In this document: piece after piece, positions 1 to 7,092 of the stretch
Numbering within the stretch: position 1 is the stretch's first letter
How the letters are laid out: each line of letters starts with the position of its first letter
From: Chryseobacterium gleum
GTDB taxonomy: Bacteria; Bacteroidota; Bacteroidia; Flavobacteriales_D; Crocinitomicaceae
Length of the DNA: 15,030 bases
Direction: 5' to 3'
NCBI GenBank assembly: GCA_945877005.1
Contig: CAMCQL010000023.1
Span: 1-15,030 of the forward strand
Program-made: the position numbers and the translations under genes
The notes under the pieces: generated by a model
The model's database searches: none
Seen by the model: only the letters and a program-made list of their open reading frames with translations
Told to the model about the DNA's origin: nothing

Positions 1-884
1 CCTTGTATTAAGCGGTTCATGTGATGCCCCCTTTTTAAGTCTTGACGAATTTCTCGTATTACTTTTTTCTGAGCGTTTGTCAGAGGAAAGGGGAGGTGGT
101 GTTCATAAAAGTCCATGAATAAATGACCAACCTCCTCAAAAATATATCCTTTCGTTTTTTGAAGGGAGATTTGTTTTCGCAATAATAATTCGAGTTGAAG
201 AAAGTACAATTCTTCAAATTTCAATCGGTGCCTTGCTTCTTCCGCCAACTGAGCGTTTTGTGGATAGTGGATTTGTTTAAAAGCAGTTTCTCTTGGGAGT
301 AAATGCAATTCTTTAACGAGTTGATCTGGTAATGTTTCTACTAAATGATGATTTAATTGAACGACCAAACTTGTAGTAAGTTTCTCAATTCCTTTTGAAT
401 GAAGACCTTTAGCACTTAGTTTCTCGGTAGAGGAATAGATTGCTTTTAATCCTTTTTGTGGATCTGCTTGTTCTAATGGGATGATTTCAGGATGAGGAAT
501 TGAAAACGAATTATTAAATAATTTTGGTTTTCCATAAACTTGGTACGCTTTTCCAATTGTTAAATTAGGCTTAACCCATTTAATACCTTGAAACCAAACC
601 AAATCAATAACTCCGGTGTTGTCTTGGAAACGTACGGTTAATCTTTTTTGTTTTCCTGCAGAAAGATCATTGATGTCTGTAATCCTTCCTCTTATTTGAA
701 CATGTCCATCACATTCAGGTAGTTCTGCTATTAAGTTGTAATGAGAACGATCCACATATCTAAAAGGAAAATGCTCAAGTAATTGGTAAAATGTGAAAAT
801 CCCCAACTCTTTTTTGATTAATTCTGCACGTTGAGGTCCAACTCCTTTTAAGAATTCGATAGGGGTGTGCAGAAACTCATTCAT
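1..884 (-). CDS. recG: ATP-dependent DNA helicase RecG, N-terminal part (cut by window edge)
   Basis: The first 294 codons of RecG, the helicase that regresses stalled replication forks and processes branched DNA, are present. The protein starts MNEFLHTPIEFLKGVGPQRA, and the FLKGVGP stretch is the usual RecG N-terminus. A FPFRYVDRS motif follows at about residues 39-47, then an OB-fold wedge region at about 60-150 that recognises branched DNA. The last visible residues read MNRLIQG, which in RecG immediately precedes the Walker A motif (DVGSGKT), so the helicase motor lies beyond the left edge. The ATG at 882-884 was chosen because it gives this N-terminus and sits only 4 nt after the paaD stop. 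That spacing implies co-transcription with, and perhaps translational coupling to, the paa operon, although the two functions are unrelated. No frameshift is seen in the visible part. Identification is firm despite truncation. Confidence 0.93.
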   Translation of the reverse strand, partial: MNEFLHTPIEFLKGVGPQRAELIKKELGIFTFYQLLEHFPFRYVDRSHYNLIAELPECDGHVQIRGRITDINDLSAGKQKRLTVRFQDNTGVIDLVWFQGIKWVKPNLTIGKAYQVYGKPKLFNNSFSIPHPEIIPLEQADPQKGLKAIYSSTEKLSAKGLHSKGIEKLTTSLVVQLNHHLVETLPDQLVKELHLLPRETAFKQIHYPQNAQLAEEARHRLKFEELYFLQLELLLRKQISLQKTKGYIFEEVGHLFMDFYEHHLPFPLTNAQKKVIREIRQDLKRGHHMNRLIQ

Positions 885-888
885 GTAC

Positions 889-1368
889 TTATCTTAGACA
901 TTTAAAATAATCGAATGGCTCTAAACATTGATTGCATTGATAATGAGCTTTACAGGCTGTACTCCCAAATTGACTTACCATTCGTGTGTTTTTGGAATTG
1001 CATTTAGGACAAGGTACTACGGTCGGTTTAGCAAATAAAACGCTTTTATCGACTTCGTTTTCTGGAGGTGCAATTCCGTATTCACGCAATTTTTCTTTCC
1101 CTTTTTCGCTCATCCAATCTGTGGTCCAAGCGGGTGAAAGTGTACTTTTAACTTCCGTAAGAATTGTTGGTGAAAGCGCTTTCAGAATTTCTTCTTCAAT
1201 TTGATGCATTGCAGGACAACCACTATAGGTAGGGGTAATAGTAACAATGCATTTATTCTCATTAATTTCAACTGTTCTTACAATTCCTAAGTCGGCAATT
1301 GTAAGAACAGGTATTTCAGGATCTGCCACTTGATCCAATAATTTCCAAATAGTTGCCGTTGTTACCAT
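889..1368 (-). CDS. paaD: Phenylacetyl-CoA epoxidase maturation subunit PaaD
   Basis: This is a 159-residue protein of the usual PaaD size. Residues 1-100 form a MIP18/DUF59 domain, with the N-terminal DPEIPVLTIADLGIV stretch at about 16-30 and the conserved cysteine in YSGCPAM (C51). The C-terminus carries a metal-binding-type cysteine cluster: CPKC at 120-123, C139, CNQC at 145-148 and C157. In studied bacteria PaaD is needed for an active epoxidase and is thought to act in Fe-S or di-iron maturation of the PaaABCE complex; it is not part of the purified catalytic core. The start overlaps the end of paaC by 7 nt, indicating translational coupling, and recG follows 4 nt downstream. The function is inferred from family and context; the identification is strong. 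Confidence 0.95.
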   Translation of the reverse strand: MVTTATIWKLLDQVADPEIPVLTIADLGIVRTVEINENKCIVTITPTYSGCPAMHQIEEEILKALSPTILTEVKSTLSPAWTTDWMSEKGKEKLREYGIAPPENEVDKSVLFAKPTVVPCPKCNSKNTRMVSQFGSTACKAHYQCNQCLEPFDYFKCLR

Positions 1369-2120
1369 GTTAAATTTGGGAACGCTCTTTGCATGTATTG
1401 CATTTCAGCTAATAAATATCCTAAATGCTCGCTGTGCATTCCAATTCTTCCACCTTCTAATTTAAATGAATGCGATGGAAGTTCAAGTGTTGCTTGTTTT
1501 AGCACATTGGAAACATAGTTTTTCCAATCATCAAAAAGAGTTGTTAAATCAATCCCAATTCCAAGTTCAATCAACGTTTTATCGACATCGTTTTGGAAAA
1601 ACAATTCTTGTGTGAATCTCCAATGAAAATTAACTGCTTCTTGAATGCGTTGGTGCGATTCTTCTGTTCCATCGCCAAGGCGAATGATCCACTCAGAAGA
1701 GTGCTTTAAGTGATATTTAGTTTCTTTTAAAGATTTTTCTGCAATTGCAGCCAATTGAGTATCCGCAGAGTTGGCTAACACTTCAAAGAACAATTTTCTA
1801 AATGCATCAAAATAAAATTGACGTGCAATAGTGTATCCAAAATCTTTGTTGGGCTGTTCTACTAAAAGAGAATTGGAATATTCACGATCAACACGTAAAA
1901 AAGCCAATTGATCTTCAGTTTTTCCTTTATCTTCTAGTTTTACTGCGTATTGAAATAAATTAGTAGCTTGACCGATTAAATCGAGCGAAATATTTGTTAG
2001 GGCAATGTCTTCCTCGAGTACAGGCCCATGACCACACCATTCACCCAATCTTTGACCTAATATTAAACTGTCGTCCGCAATACGAACTATATAAGTATAC
2101 AAAGCTTCTTTTACTGTCAT
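1362..2120 (-). CDS. paaC: Phenylacetyl-CoA epoxidase structural subunit PaaC
   Basis: A 252-residue ferritin-like helical protein, it is the non-catalytic partner of PaaA in the ring-1,2-epoxidase. The PaaC signature LGQRLGEWCGHGPVLEED near residues 21-38 is intact, followed by ISLDLIGQA. The C-terminus has GGRIGMHSEHLGYLLAEMQ and ends in a short tail rich in aromatic residues, both typical of PaaC. The family keeps the ferritin fold but lacks a functional di-iron centre, serving to stabilise PaaA. The gene lies 23 nt after paaB and overlaps paaD by 7 nt, in the canonical order A-B-C-D. Length matches the family (about 250 residues) and nothing is truncated. Confidence 0.95.
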   Translation of the reverse strand: MTVKEALYTYIVRIADDSLILGQRLGEWCGHGPVLEEDIALTNISLDLIGQATNLFQYAVKLEDKGKTEDQLAFLRVDREYSNSLLVEQPNKDFGYTIARQFYFDAFRKLFFEVLANSADTQLAAIAEKSLKETKYHLKHSSEWIIRLGDGTEESHQRIQEAVNFHWRFTQELFFQNDVDKTLIELGIGIDLTTLFDDWKNYVSNVLKQATLELPSHSFKLEGGRIGMHSEHLGYLLAEMQYMQRAFPNLTW

Positions 2121-2143
2121 TGTAGTAGTTTTATGAAAAGAAA

Positions 2144-2431
2144 TTACATGTGAGAAATTCCGTCTGGAACATCATAAAAAGTTGGGTGTCTGTAGATTTT
2201 GTCTTCCGACGGTTCAAAAAACGCATCTGAATCTTTTGGGTCAGATGCAGAAACCATTTTTGATTCTACAACCCAAATACTAATGCCTTCGCTTCTTCTT
2301 GTGTAAACATCACGTGCATTGTCGATGGCCATTGTGGCATCTGAGGCACGTAAGCTGCCAACATGTTTGTGACTTAATCCTTGCTTGCTTCTAATAAAGA
2401 CTTCCCAAAGTGGCCATTCTTTTGAACTCAT
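2144..2431 (-). CDS. paaB: Phenylacetyl-CoA epoxidase bridging subunit PaaB
   Basis: A 95-residue protein of the standard PaaB length. It begins MSSKEWPLWEVFIRSKQGLS and contains HKHVGSLRASDATMAIDNAR, the family hallmark, followed by VYTRRSEGISIWVV. PaaB has no catalytic residues; in the family it links PaaA-PaaC heterodimers into the larger epoxidase assembly and is required for activity. It lies 10 nt after paaA and 23 nt before paaC, so it belongs to the same operon. The C-terminal half (SDPKDSDAFFEPSEDKIYRH) also matches the family pattern. No anomalies were seen. Confidence 0.96.
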   Translation of the reverse strand: MSSKEWPLWEVFIRSKQGLSHKHVGSLRASDATMAIDNARDVYTRRSEGISIWVVESKMVSASDPKDSDAFFEPSEDKIYRHPTFYDVPDGISHM

Positions 2432-2441
2432 CGTTGAAATA

Positions 2442-3392
2442 TTATGCGGTTTGTACTTCTTTTTTTCTTTTTTCGGCGTAAGCTAAAGCTGCTTCAACCA
2501 CCCATTTACCATTTTCTTTGGCGTTTTTACGCGCTTCGATACGGTCAAAGTTACAAGGTCCATTTCCTTGAATTACATTGTAAAATTCATCCCAATTTAT
2601 TTTTCCAAAATCATAGTGACCTGTTGATTCGTTCCATTTTAAATCTTTATCGGGAACGGTTAATCCAATCATTTCTGCTTGAGGAACAGTTACATCTACA
2701 AATTGCTGACGTAACTCGTCATTTGAAATTCGTTTTATTTTCCATTTCATTGATTGTTCTGAATGCACAGAATCGTTATCGCTAGGTCCGAACATCATCA
2801 AAGCAGGCCACCACCATCGATTCAACGATTCTTGTGCCATTGCTTTTTGTTCTGGTGAGCCTTGAGCTAATTTTGAAATAATTTCAAATCCTTGGCGTTG
2901 GTGAAACGATTCTTCTTTACAAACTCTTACCATTGCTCTTGCATAAGGTCCATACGAACATCTGCAAAGGGGAACTTGATTCATAATTGCAGCACCATCT
3001 ACCAACCAACCAACACTGCCCATGTCAGCCCATGATAAAGTAGGATAGTTAAATATAGAAGAATATTTTGCTTTTCCGCTATGTAAGTCATCGATACTTT
3101 GTTCTCTGTCAAGCCCCAATGTTTCTGCAGCACTGTAGAGATACAGTCCATGTCCAGCTTCGTCTTGAACTTTTGCCAATAAAACAGCTTTTCTTCGAAG
3201 ACTTGGAGCACGAGTTATCCAATTTCCTTCAGGTAACATCCCGACAATTTCAGAATGAGCATGTTGTGAAATTTGACGTGTTAATGTTTTACGGTAGGCT
3301 TCAGGCATCCAATCGTTTGGCTCAATTTTAATATCGGCGTCAATTTTAGCTTGAAAATTTTTCTCTAATTCTACGAGGCTTAATTTCTCCAT
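2442..3392 (-). CDS. paaA: Phenylacetyl-CoA 1,2-epoxidase catalytic subunit PaaA
   Basis: PaaA is the di-iron monooxygenase subunit that converts phenylacetyl-CoA to ring-1,2-epoxyphenylacetyl-CoA, using O2 and electrons from PaaE. The 316 residues match the family length (about 310-330). Carboxylate/histidine ligands typical of bacterial multicomponent monooxygenases are visible: E48 (HSEIVG), E78 and H81 (DEAGH), D132 (WLVDGAA), then E160/E161 and H164 (EESFH). The [14 protein letters not shown] stretch near 192-205 is another PaaA feature. It is the first gene of the minus-strand operon. A TAnnTTTG promoter element lies about 20 nt upstream of the ATG, leaving a very short leader. The intact ligand set argues for an active enzyme; metal binding and activity are inferred from the family. 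Confidence 0.97.
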   Translation of the reverse strand: MEKLSLVELEKNFQAKIDADIKIEPNDWMPEAYRKTLTRQISQHAHSEIVGMLPEGNWITRAPSLRRKAVLLAKVQDEAGHGLYLYSAAETLGLDREQSIDDLHSGKAKYSSIFNYPTLSWADMGSVGWLVDGAAIMNQVPLCRCSYGPYARAMVRVCKEESFHQRQGFEIISKLAQGSPEQKAMAQESLNRWWWPALMMFGPSDNDSVHSEQSMKWKIKRISNDELRQQFVDVTVPQAEMIGLTVPDKDLKWNESTGHYDFGKINWDEFYNVIQGNGPCNFDRIEARKNAKENGKWVVEAALAYAEKRKKEVQTA

Positions 3393-3410
3393 AATCTGAA
3401 TGTGTTAGTG

Positions 3411-3418
3411 CAAAGTTA
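3411..3418 (-). promoter_or_regulatory. Putative -7 promoter element of the paaABCD operon
   Basis: Read on the minus strand this is TAACTTTG followed by C, an exact match to the Bacteroidota -7 consensus TAnnTTTG. It would start transcription about 12 nt before the paaA ATG. No clear TTTG -33 box is visible; the expected place (about 3437-3444) holds part of a direct repeat instead, which may suggest regulated use. This is pattern matching in AT-rich DNA, not an experimentally known start. Confidence 0.5.
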
Positions 3419-3436
3419 GACTTTTTTTTAGAATTC

Positions 3437-3448
3437 TATAACGACATA
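3437..3448. repeat. Direct repeat copy 1 in the paaA/paaE divergent promoter region
   Basis: TATAACGACATA at 3437-3448 matches TATAACGAGATA at 3509-3520 in 11 of 12 positions, with a start-to-start distance of 72 bp. This copy covers the place where the -33 box of the paaA promoter would be expected. It could be a regulator site, but no regulator gene is in the window and the repeat is not palindromic as a TetR-type operator would be. AT-rich composition makes chance similarity possible. Confidence 0.3.
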
Positions 3449-3508
3449 AATTGAATGCATTGTTGAAGTAGAAGTCACCATTTGATTCATTTAAACAATA
3501 TACAAATT

Positions 3509-3520
3509 TATAACGAGATA
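3509..3520. repeat. Direct repeat copy 2 in the paaA/paaE divergent promoter region
   Basis: TATAACGAGATA is the second copy of the 12-bp near-repeat described at 3437. It lies about 41 bp upstream of the proposed -7 element of the first paaE gene, a plausible activator position. The role is inferred from placement only. Confidence 0.3.
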
Positions 3521-3560
3521 TCACACATATTTAACATGTCTTTAATTAACAATCTTTTTG

Positions 3561-3568
3561 TAAATTTG
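3561..3568 (+). promoter_or_regulatory. Putative -7 promoter element upstream of the tandem paaE genes
   Basis: TAAATTTG matches the Bacteroidota -7 consensus TAnnTTTG exactly and is placed 18 nt before the ATG at 3587. No convincing TTTG occurs 19-21 bp upstream; one TTTG abuts the element directly. It is the only good candidate for a promoter driving the long plus-strand gene series. Confidence 0.45.
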
Positions 3569-3586
3569 TTCCTGTAAAAATAACGC

Positions 3587-4648
3587 ATGAAACCAAGTTT
3601 CCATACTTTAAAAATAAAAGAAATCCGTCAAGAAACTTCTGACGCTGTTTCAATTGCTTTTCAGATACCAGATAATTTAGAGCATTTATTTCATTACCAA
3701 TCGGGTCAATACCTAACTTTGAAAACAGTGATTAATGGAGAAGAAGTGAGAAGATCTTATTCTTTGTGTTCTGCTCCATTTGAGAATAGTTGTAGAGTTG
3801 CGATCAAACAAATTGACAACGGAAAGTTTTCAACCTTTGCAAATGAGCAGTTGAAAGTAGGCGAAACATTAGAAGTAATGTCTCCAATGGGTAATTTTTT
3901 ACTGCCCGATTCAATGGACGAGAAACAATTTGTGTTTTTTGCTGCAGGATCAGGGATTACACCTGTATTTTCAATGCTGAAAACGGTGTTAAATAATTCT
4001 TTGAGTGCAACCGTTACCTTGATATATGGAAATAAAGGGTTCAATTCTATCATCTTTAGAGAGGAGTTAGAAGCCTTGAAAAACAGATATATGAATCGTT
4101 TTCGAGTGATACATATTTTATCTAGAGAAAGTTTAGGGAATGAGCTACAGAAGGGTAGGATTGATTTAGAAAAAACAAATCGATTGATTCAAACGTTATT
4201 ACCAATTGACAATGTTGACGGAGTATATATTTGTGGTCCTGAATCAATGATACATGGGGTGAAGGAAGCGTTTGTAAGTGCAGGTCTATCAGCTAGAAAT
4301 ATCCATTTTGAATTATTTGGTACAGTTACGCCCGCTGTTCCTAAAGTTCAGCAAACAGATGAGGTGATTACCTCTTTGGTGACTGTAATATTAGACGGTG
4401 AAGTGTTAGATATTCCTTTAGCATCAAATGATATAAATATACTTGATGCAGCATTGGATGCTGGGGCTGACTTGCCTTTTGCATGTAAAGGGGGGGTGTG
4501 TTGTACATGTAAAGCTAGAATAATGGAAGGTTCGGCGAGAATGGATGTGAATTATGCACTTGAACCAGATGAAGTAGCGGCTGGTTATATTTTGACATGT
4601 CAATCTCACCCTACTTCTGAAAGGTTGGTAGTTTCTTTTGATGAATAA
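3587..4648 (+). CDS. paaE: PaaE-type ferredoxin-NADPH reductase, first tandem copy
   Basis: A 353-residue reductase with the full PaaE architecture. It has an FAD-binding beta-barrel with RSYS at 56-59, an NAD(P)-binding domain with GSGITP at 121-126 and CGPE at 216-219, and a C-terminal plant-type [2Fe-2S] ferredoxin domain. The cluster cysteines are C300, C305, C308 and C338 (spacing CX4CX2CX29C), all present. In the Paa epoxidase, PaaE passes electrons from NADPH to the PaaA di-iron site. The gene is divergent from paaABCD and is followed after 8 nt by a second copy of the same architecture. Which copy serves the epoxidase cannot be decided from sequence; the other may feed a different oxygenase or desaturase. 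Confidence 0.88.
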   Translation: MKPSFHTLKIKEIRQETSDAVSIAFQIPDNLEHLFHYQSGQYLTLKTVINGEEVRRSYSLCSAPFENSCRVAIKQIDNGKFSTFANEQLKVGETLEVMSPMGNFLLPDSMDEKQFVFFAAGSGITPVFSMLKTVLNNSLSATVTLIYGNKGFNSIIFREELEALKNRYMNRFRVIHILSRESLGNELQKGRIDLEKTNRLIQTLLPIDNVDGVYICGPESMIHGVKEAFVSAGLSARNIHFELFGTVTPAVPKVQQTDEVITSLVTVILDGEVLDIPLASNDINILDAALDAGADLPFACKGGVCCTCKARIMEGSARMDVNYALEPDEVAAGYILTCQSHPTSERLVVSFDE

Positions 4649-4656
4649 TTTAAGAT

Positions 4657-5739
4657 ATGGGTTTATTTGATAAAATATTTAAAAAACAGGAAAAACAATT
4701 AGTTGCTCCTAAAGGGTATTATCCTTTGATTGTTAAAGAGATAATACATTTAACAGATGATAGTATACAACTAAGTTTTGATCTTAGTTCTGCGCCTAAA
4801 GATCTTTTCTCATATGCGCCAGGACAATATGTTTCGATTTCTGTTTACATAGATGGCAAAGAGGAGCGTAGGTCCTATTCAATTTGCAGTGGTCCCAATG
4901 AATCAATTGCTATTGCAATAAAACGTGTGGAGCATGGTGTAGTTTCTACTTGGGCAAAATCACAGGTTGCTGTGGGAGATTCTATTTATGTTGCTCCGCC
5001 ACAAGGAAATTTTACTTGGGATAAAAGTAAAGGTTTTGTTGTCGCTTTTGCAGCGGGTAGCGGAATCACACCAATGTTATCCATCGCGAAACATTTAGAG
5101 CAAAATATTGGTGAAATGCGTTTGTATTATGGAAATAAAACACGTTCTTCAGCAATGTTTTTGAATGAACTCGGAAAACTAAAAAACACGAAAACGAATT
5201 TTGCTTTTTCTCAAGAGTCGATCGAAGGTGCTGTAAGAGGAAGATGGACAAAAGACGCTGTTAGTTCATTAATCAAAGAAAATTTGACCTTGCTAAAAGC
5301 GGATGCATTTTATGTGTGTGGTCCGGAACAATTAATCAAGGATGTAACGGATTTATTAACCTTGTTTGGTGTAGCTAAGACTAAAATTCATTTTGAATTA
5401 TTTACAACTCCAGTTTTACTTCAGAATTCTATTGCTGAGAAAAGTACTGAATATGAAGGGGATAGTAAAGTAAGGGTGATTCTAGACGATGAGAACATTC
5501 AATTAACATTGAGCTCAAAAGGATTGTCTGTTTTAGATGCTTTGAATAAAGAGGGATATGATCCACCATACTCTTGTAAGGGAGGAGTTTGTTGTGCTTG
5601 TAAAGCTAAAGTTCTTGAAGGTAAGGCGACTATGACAATGAATTTTTCTCTAACTGACGAAGAGGTAGCAGAAGGATTTGTTTTAACCTGTCAATGTCAT
5701 CCTGCAAGTGAGGAATTAGTTCTTTCGTATGATGCATAA
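4657..5739 (+). CDS. paaE: PaaE-type ferredoxin-NADPH reductase, second tandem copy
   Basis: A 360-residue paralogue of the preceding gene with the same domain order. It has RSYS at 72-75 for FAD, GSGITP at 134-139 and CGPE at 221-224 for NAD(P)H, and the [2Fe-2S] cysteines C307, C312, C315 and C345 with the same CX4CX2CX29C spacing. All redox motifs are intact, so this is not a decaying copy. It differs from copy 1 by about 13-16 extra N-terminal residues (MGLFDKIFKKQEKQ), a potentially amphipathic basic helix that could touch the membrane or a partner. The two proteins are clearly diverged along their length, pointing to an old duplication. The stop overlaps the start of the following dehydrogenase. 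Role as epoxidase reductase is likely for at least one of the pair. Confidence 0.87.
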   Translation: MGLFDKIFKKQEKQLVAPKGYYPLIVKEIIHLTDDSIQLSFDLSSAPKDLFSYAPGQYVSISVYIDGKEERRSYSICSGPNESIAIAIKRVEHGVVSTWAKSQVAVGDSIYVAPPQGNFTWDKSKGFVVAFAAGSGITPMLSIAKHLEQNIGEMRLYYGNKTRSSAMFLNELGKLKNTKTNFAFSQESIEGAVRGRWTKDAVSSLIKENLTLLKADAFYVCGPEQLIKDVTDLLTLFGVAKTKIHFELFTTPVLLQNSIAEKSTEYEGDSKVRVILDDENIQLTLSSKGLSVLDALNKEGYDPPYSCKGGVCCACKAKVLEGKATMTMNFSLTDEEVAEGFVLTCQCHPASEELVLSYDA

Positions 5740-6418
5740 GACGGTTGTAATAATTGGTGCGAGTAAAGGAATCGGTGCTGAGTTGATTCAATCCTTTGCT
5801 TCAATTGAGGGGTTTCGTGTAATCGGTTTTGCACGAAACATGCAATCTCAACGTGAAAAATGGGGATCAAATCAAAACGTTCAATGTATTGATATTGATT
5901 TAGCATCTGAAAACTTTAAATCGCATATTTCAGAAGTTTTGAAAAATGAAAAGATCGATTTTCTAATTAATAATGCTGGTTTGTTAGTAAATAAACCATT
6001 TATGGAATTGACTTCATCAGATATTATTGATTCCTATACGGTAAATGTTTTGAGTGTTTTTTCTTCTATTCAAGCACTCTTACCACTTATGACCGATCAA
6101 GGACATATTGTAAATATTAGTTCTATGGGTGGTTTTCAGGGTACGATGAAGTTTTCAGGGTTAGCCGCATATTCCTCATCTAAAGCTGCCTTAGTGAATT
6201 TAACTGAAATGTTAGCGGAGGAATTCAAGCATACACAACTTAAATTTAATTGTTTGTGTTTAGGTGCAGTTCAAACAGAAATGTTACAAGCTGCATTTCC
6301 AGGTTATGAAGCACCTGTTAAACCAAATGAAATGGCAGAGTATATTTCTGAATTTACACGTAATGCTTGGCGATTTATGAATGGGAAAATCATACCTGTT
6401 TCGCTTTCAACCCCTTAA
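5729..6418 (+). CDS. Short-chain dehydrogenase/reductase (SDR family)
   Basis: A 229-residue classical SDR. It shows the cofactor glycine motif GASKGIG (residues 10-16), NNAG (81-84), the structural asparagine N106, the catalytic serine in NISS (S131/S132) and the YxxxK pair Y148 and K152. It should be a cytoplasmic NAD(P)-dependent oxidoreductase; the substrate is unknown. Two adjacent ATGs (5729 and 5732) overlap the end of the second paaE by 11 or 8 nt, so translation is probably coupled; MHKTVVIIGAS from the second ATG is equally plausible. Its position could suggest a role in aromatic-acid metabolism, or it may be an unrelated housekeeping SDR beside gldF. The catalytic set is complete; the pathway is undetermined. 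Confidence 0.9.
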   Translation: MMHKTVVIIGASKGIGAELIQSFASIEGFRVIGFARNMQSQREKWGSNQNVQCIDIDLASENFKSHISEVLKNEKIDFLINNAGLLVNKPFMELTSSDIIDSYTVNVLSVFSSIQALLPLMTDQGHIVNISSMGGFQGTMKFSGLAAYSSSKAALVNLTEMLAEEFKHTQLKFNCLCLGAVQTEMLQAAFPGYEAPVKPNEMAEYISEFTRNAWRFMNGKIIPVSLSTP

Positions 6419-6422
6419 AAAG

Positions 6423-7091
6423 ATGAATAACTTGTGGTTTTTTTTACTGATGTTATTTTGTCTTCATGGGTACGTAGTAGAAGGGCAAGTTTATGGAAAA
6501 GGAGCTGTGGACATTGATGGAAATAATTATAGGTCAGTTATAATTGGAAAGCAAGAATGGTTGGATAGAAATTTGATTGTTAGTAGATTTAACAATGGAG
6601 ATCCTATTACATTGATTCAGGAATCGAAAGAGTGGGGTACAACAATAGGTCCTAGTTATTTCATTTATCATAAAGGAGGGGACAATAAAGAAGGCTATTT
6701 TTACAACTGGAATGCTGTTCATGATGTTAGAAATGTATGTCCAATTGGATGGATTGTGCCTGAAGATAAAGATTGGTCGATTTTAATTGATAAATTAGGA
6801 GGGGCTCATTTTGCTGGTCAAAATTTAAAAAAAAGAAGTTTTAATTTTTTAAGATTTAAGGAGGTTAAAAAGATTAAGAGTAATTTTGATGCTAAAATGG
6901 CGGGTTATATTTCATTTGACGGTGAAATTTGTGACATTGGATTAAAAGGCGTTTGGTGGAGTACCACTGAGAATGTATCGAATACTGCATGGAATCGTTT
7001 TGTGTCTAATGGATATAAAAATGTTTATAGAGACGATGAAATTAAAGAATCAGGAGTGTCAGTTAGATGTTTAAAAAATAAAAATAAATAG
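6423..7091 (+). CDS. Secreted Fib_succ_major-type (C-type-lectin-like fold) protein
   Basis: A 222-residue protein when started at the ATG at 6423. That start gives a clean signal peptide (MNNLWFFLLMLFCLHG, then probable cleavage before about residue 22) and lies 4 nt after the SDR stop; an in-frame ATG at 6381 would add 14 residues before it. The mature part matches the Fibrobacter succinogenes major paralogous domain: DIDGNNYRSVIIGKQEWLDRN near 30-50, YFYNWNAV near 92-99, CPIGWIVPEDKDW near 106-118, VWWSTT near 177-182 and a terminal SVRCLK. C106 and C216 could form a disulfide. The family has a C-type-lectin-like fold and unknown or binding functions in Bacteroidota. No lipobox and no recognisable T9SS C-terminal domain are seen. 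Ligand unknown. Confidence 0.8.
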   Translation: MNNLWFFLLMLFCLHGYVVEGQVYGKGAVDIDGNNYRSVIIGKQEWLDRNLIVSRFNNGDPITLIQESKEWGTTIGPSYFIYHKGGDNKEGYFYNWNAVHDVRNVCPIGWIVPEDKDWSILIDKLGGAHFAGQNLKKRSFNFLRFKEVKKIKSNFDAKMAGYISFDGEICDIGLKGVWWSTTENVSNTAWNRFVSNGYKNVYRDDEIKESGVSVRCLKNKNK

Positions 7092-7092
7092 G

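Noticed and set aside
259..267. TGTGGATAG resembles a DnaA box on the minus strand (8 of 9)
   Set aside because: It is a single copy inside recG coding sequence, with no cluster of boxes and no origin features; chance match.
2444..2785. 113-codon plus-strand open frame antisense to paaA
   Set aside because: It lies wholly opposite the conserved paaA coding sequence and its translation resembles no known family; a shadow frame.
3503..3510. TAAATTTG on the minus strand as a second paaA promoter, forming an inverted repeat with 3561-3569
   Set aside because: It would start transcription about 100 nt before paaA, while a better element lies close to the gene; such short A/T matches are expected by chance here.
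4490..4496. Run of seven G in an AT-rich gene, a possible slippage or phase-variation site
   Set aside because: The frame is intact and the run encodes part of the conserved CKGGVCC iron-sulfur motif, so it is explained by the protein.
6381..6422. Upstream in-frame ATG that would extend the Fib_succ_major-type protein by 14 residues and overlap the SDR by 38 nt
   Set aside because: The ATG at 6423 gives a proper signal peptide directly at the N-terminus and starts 4 nt after the SDR stop.
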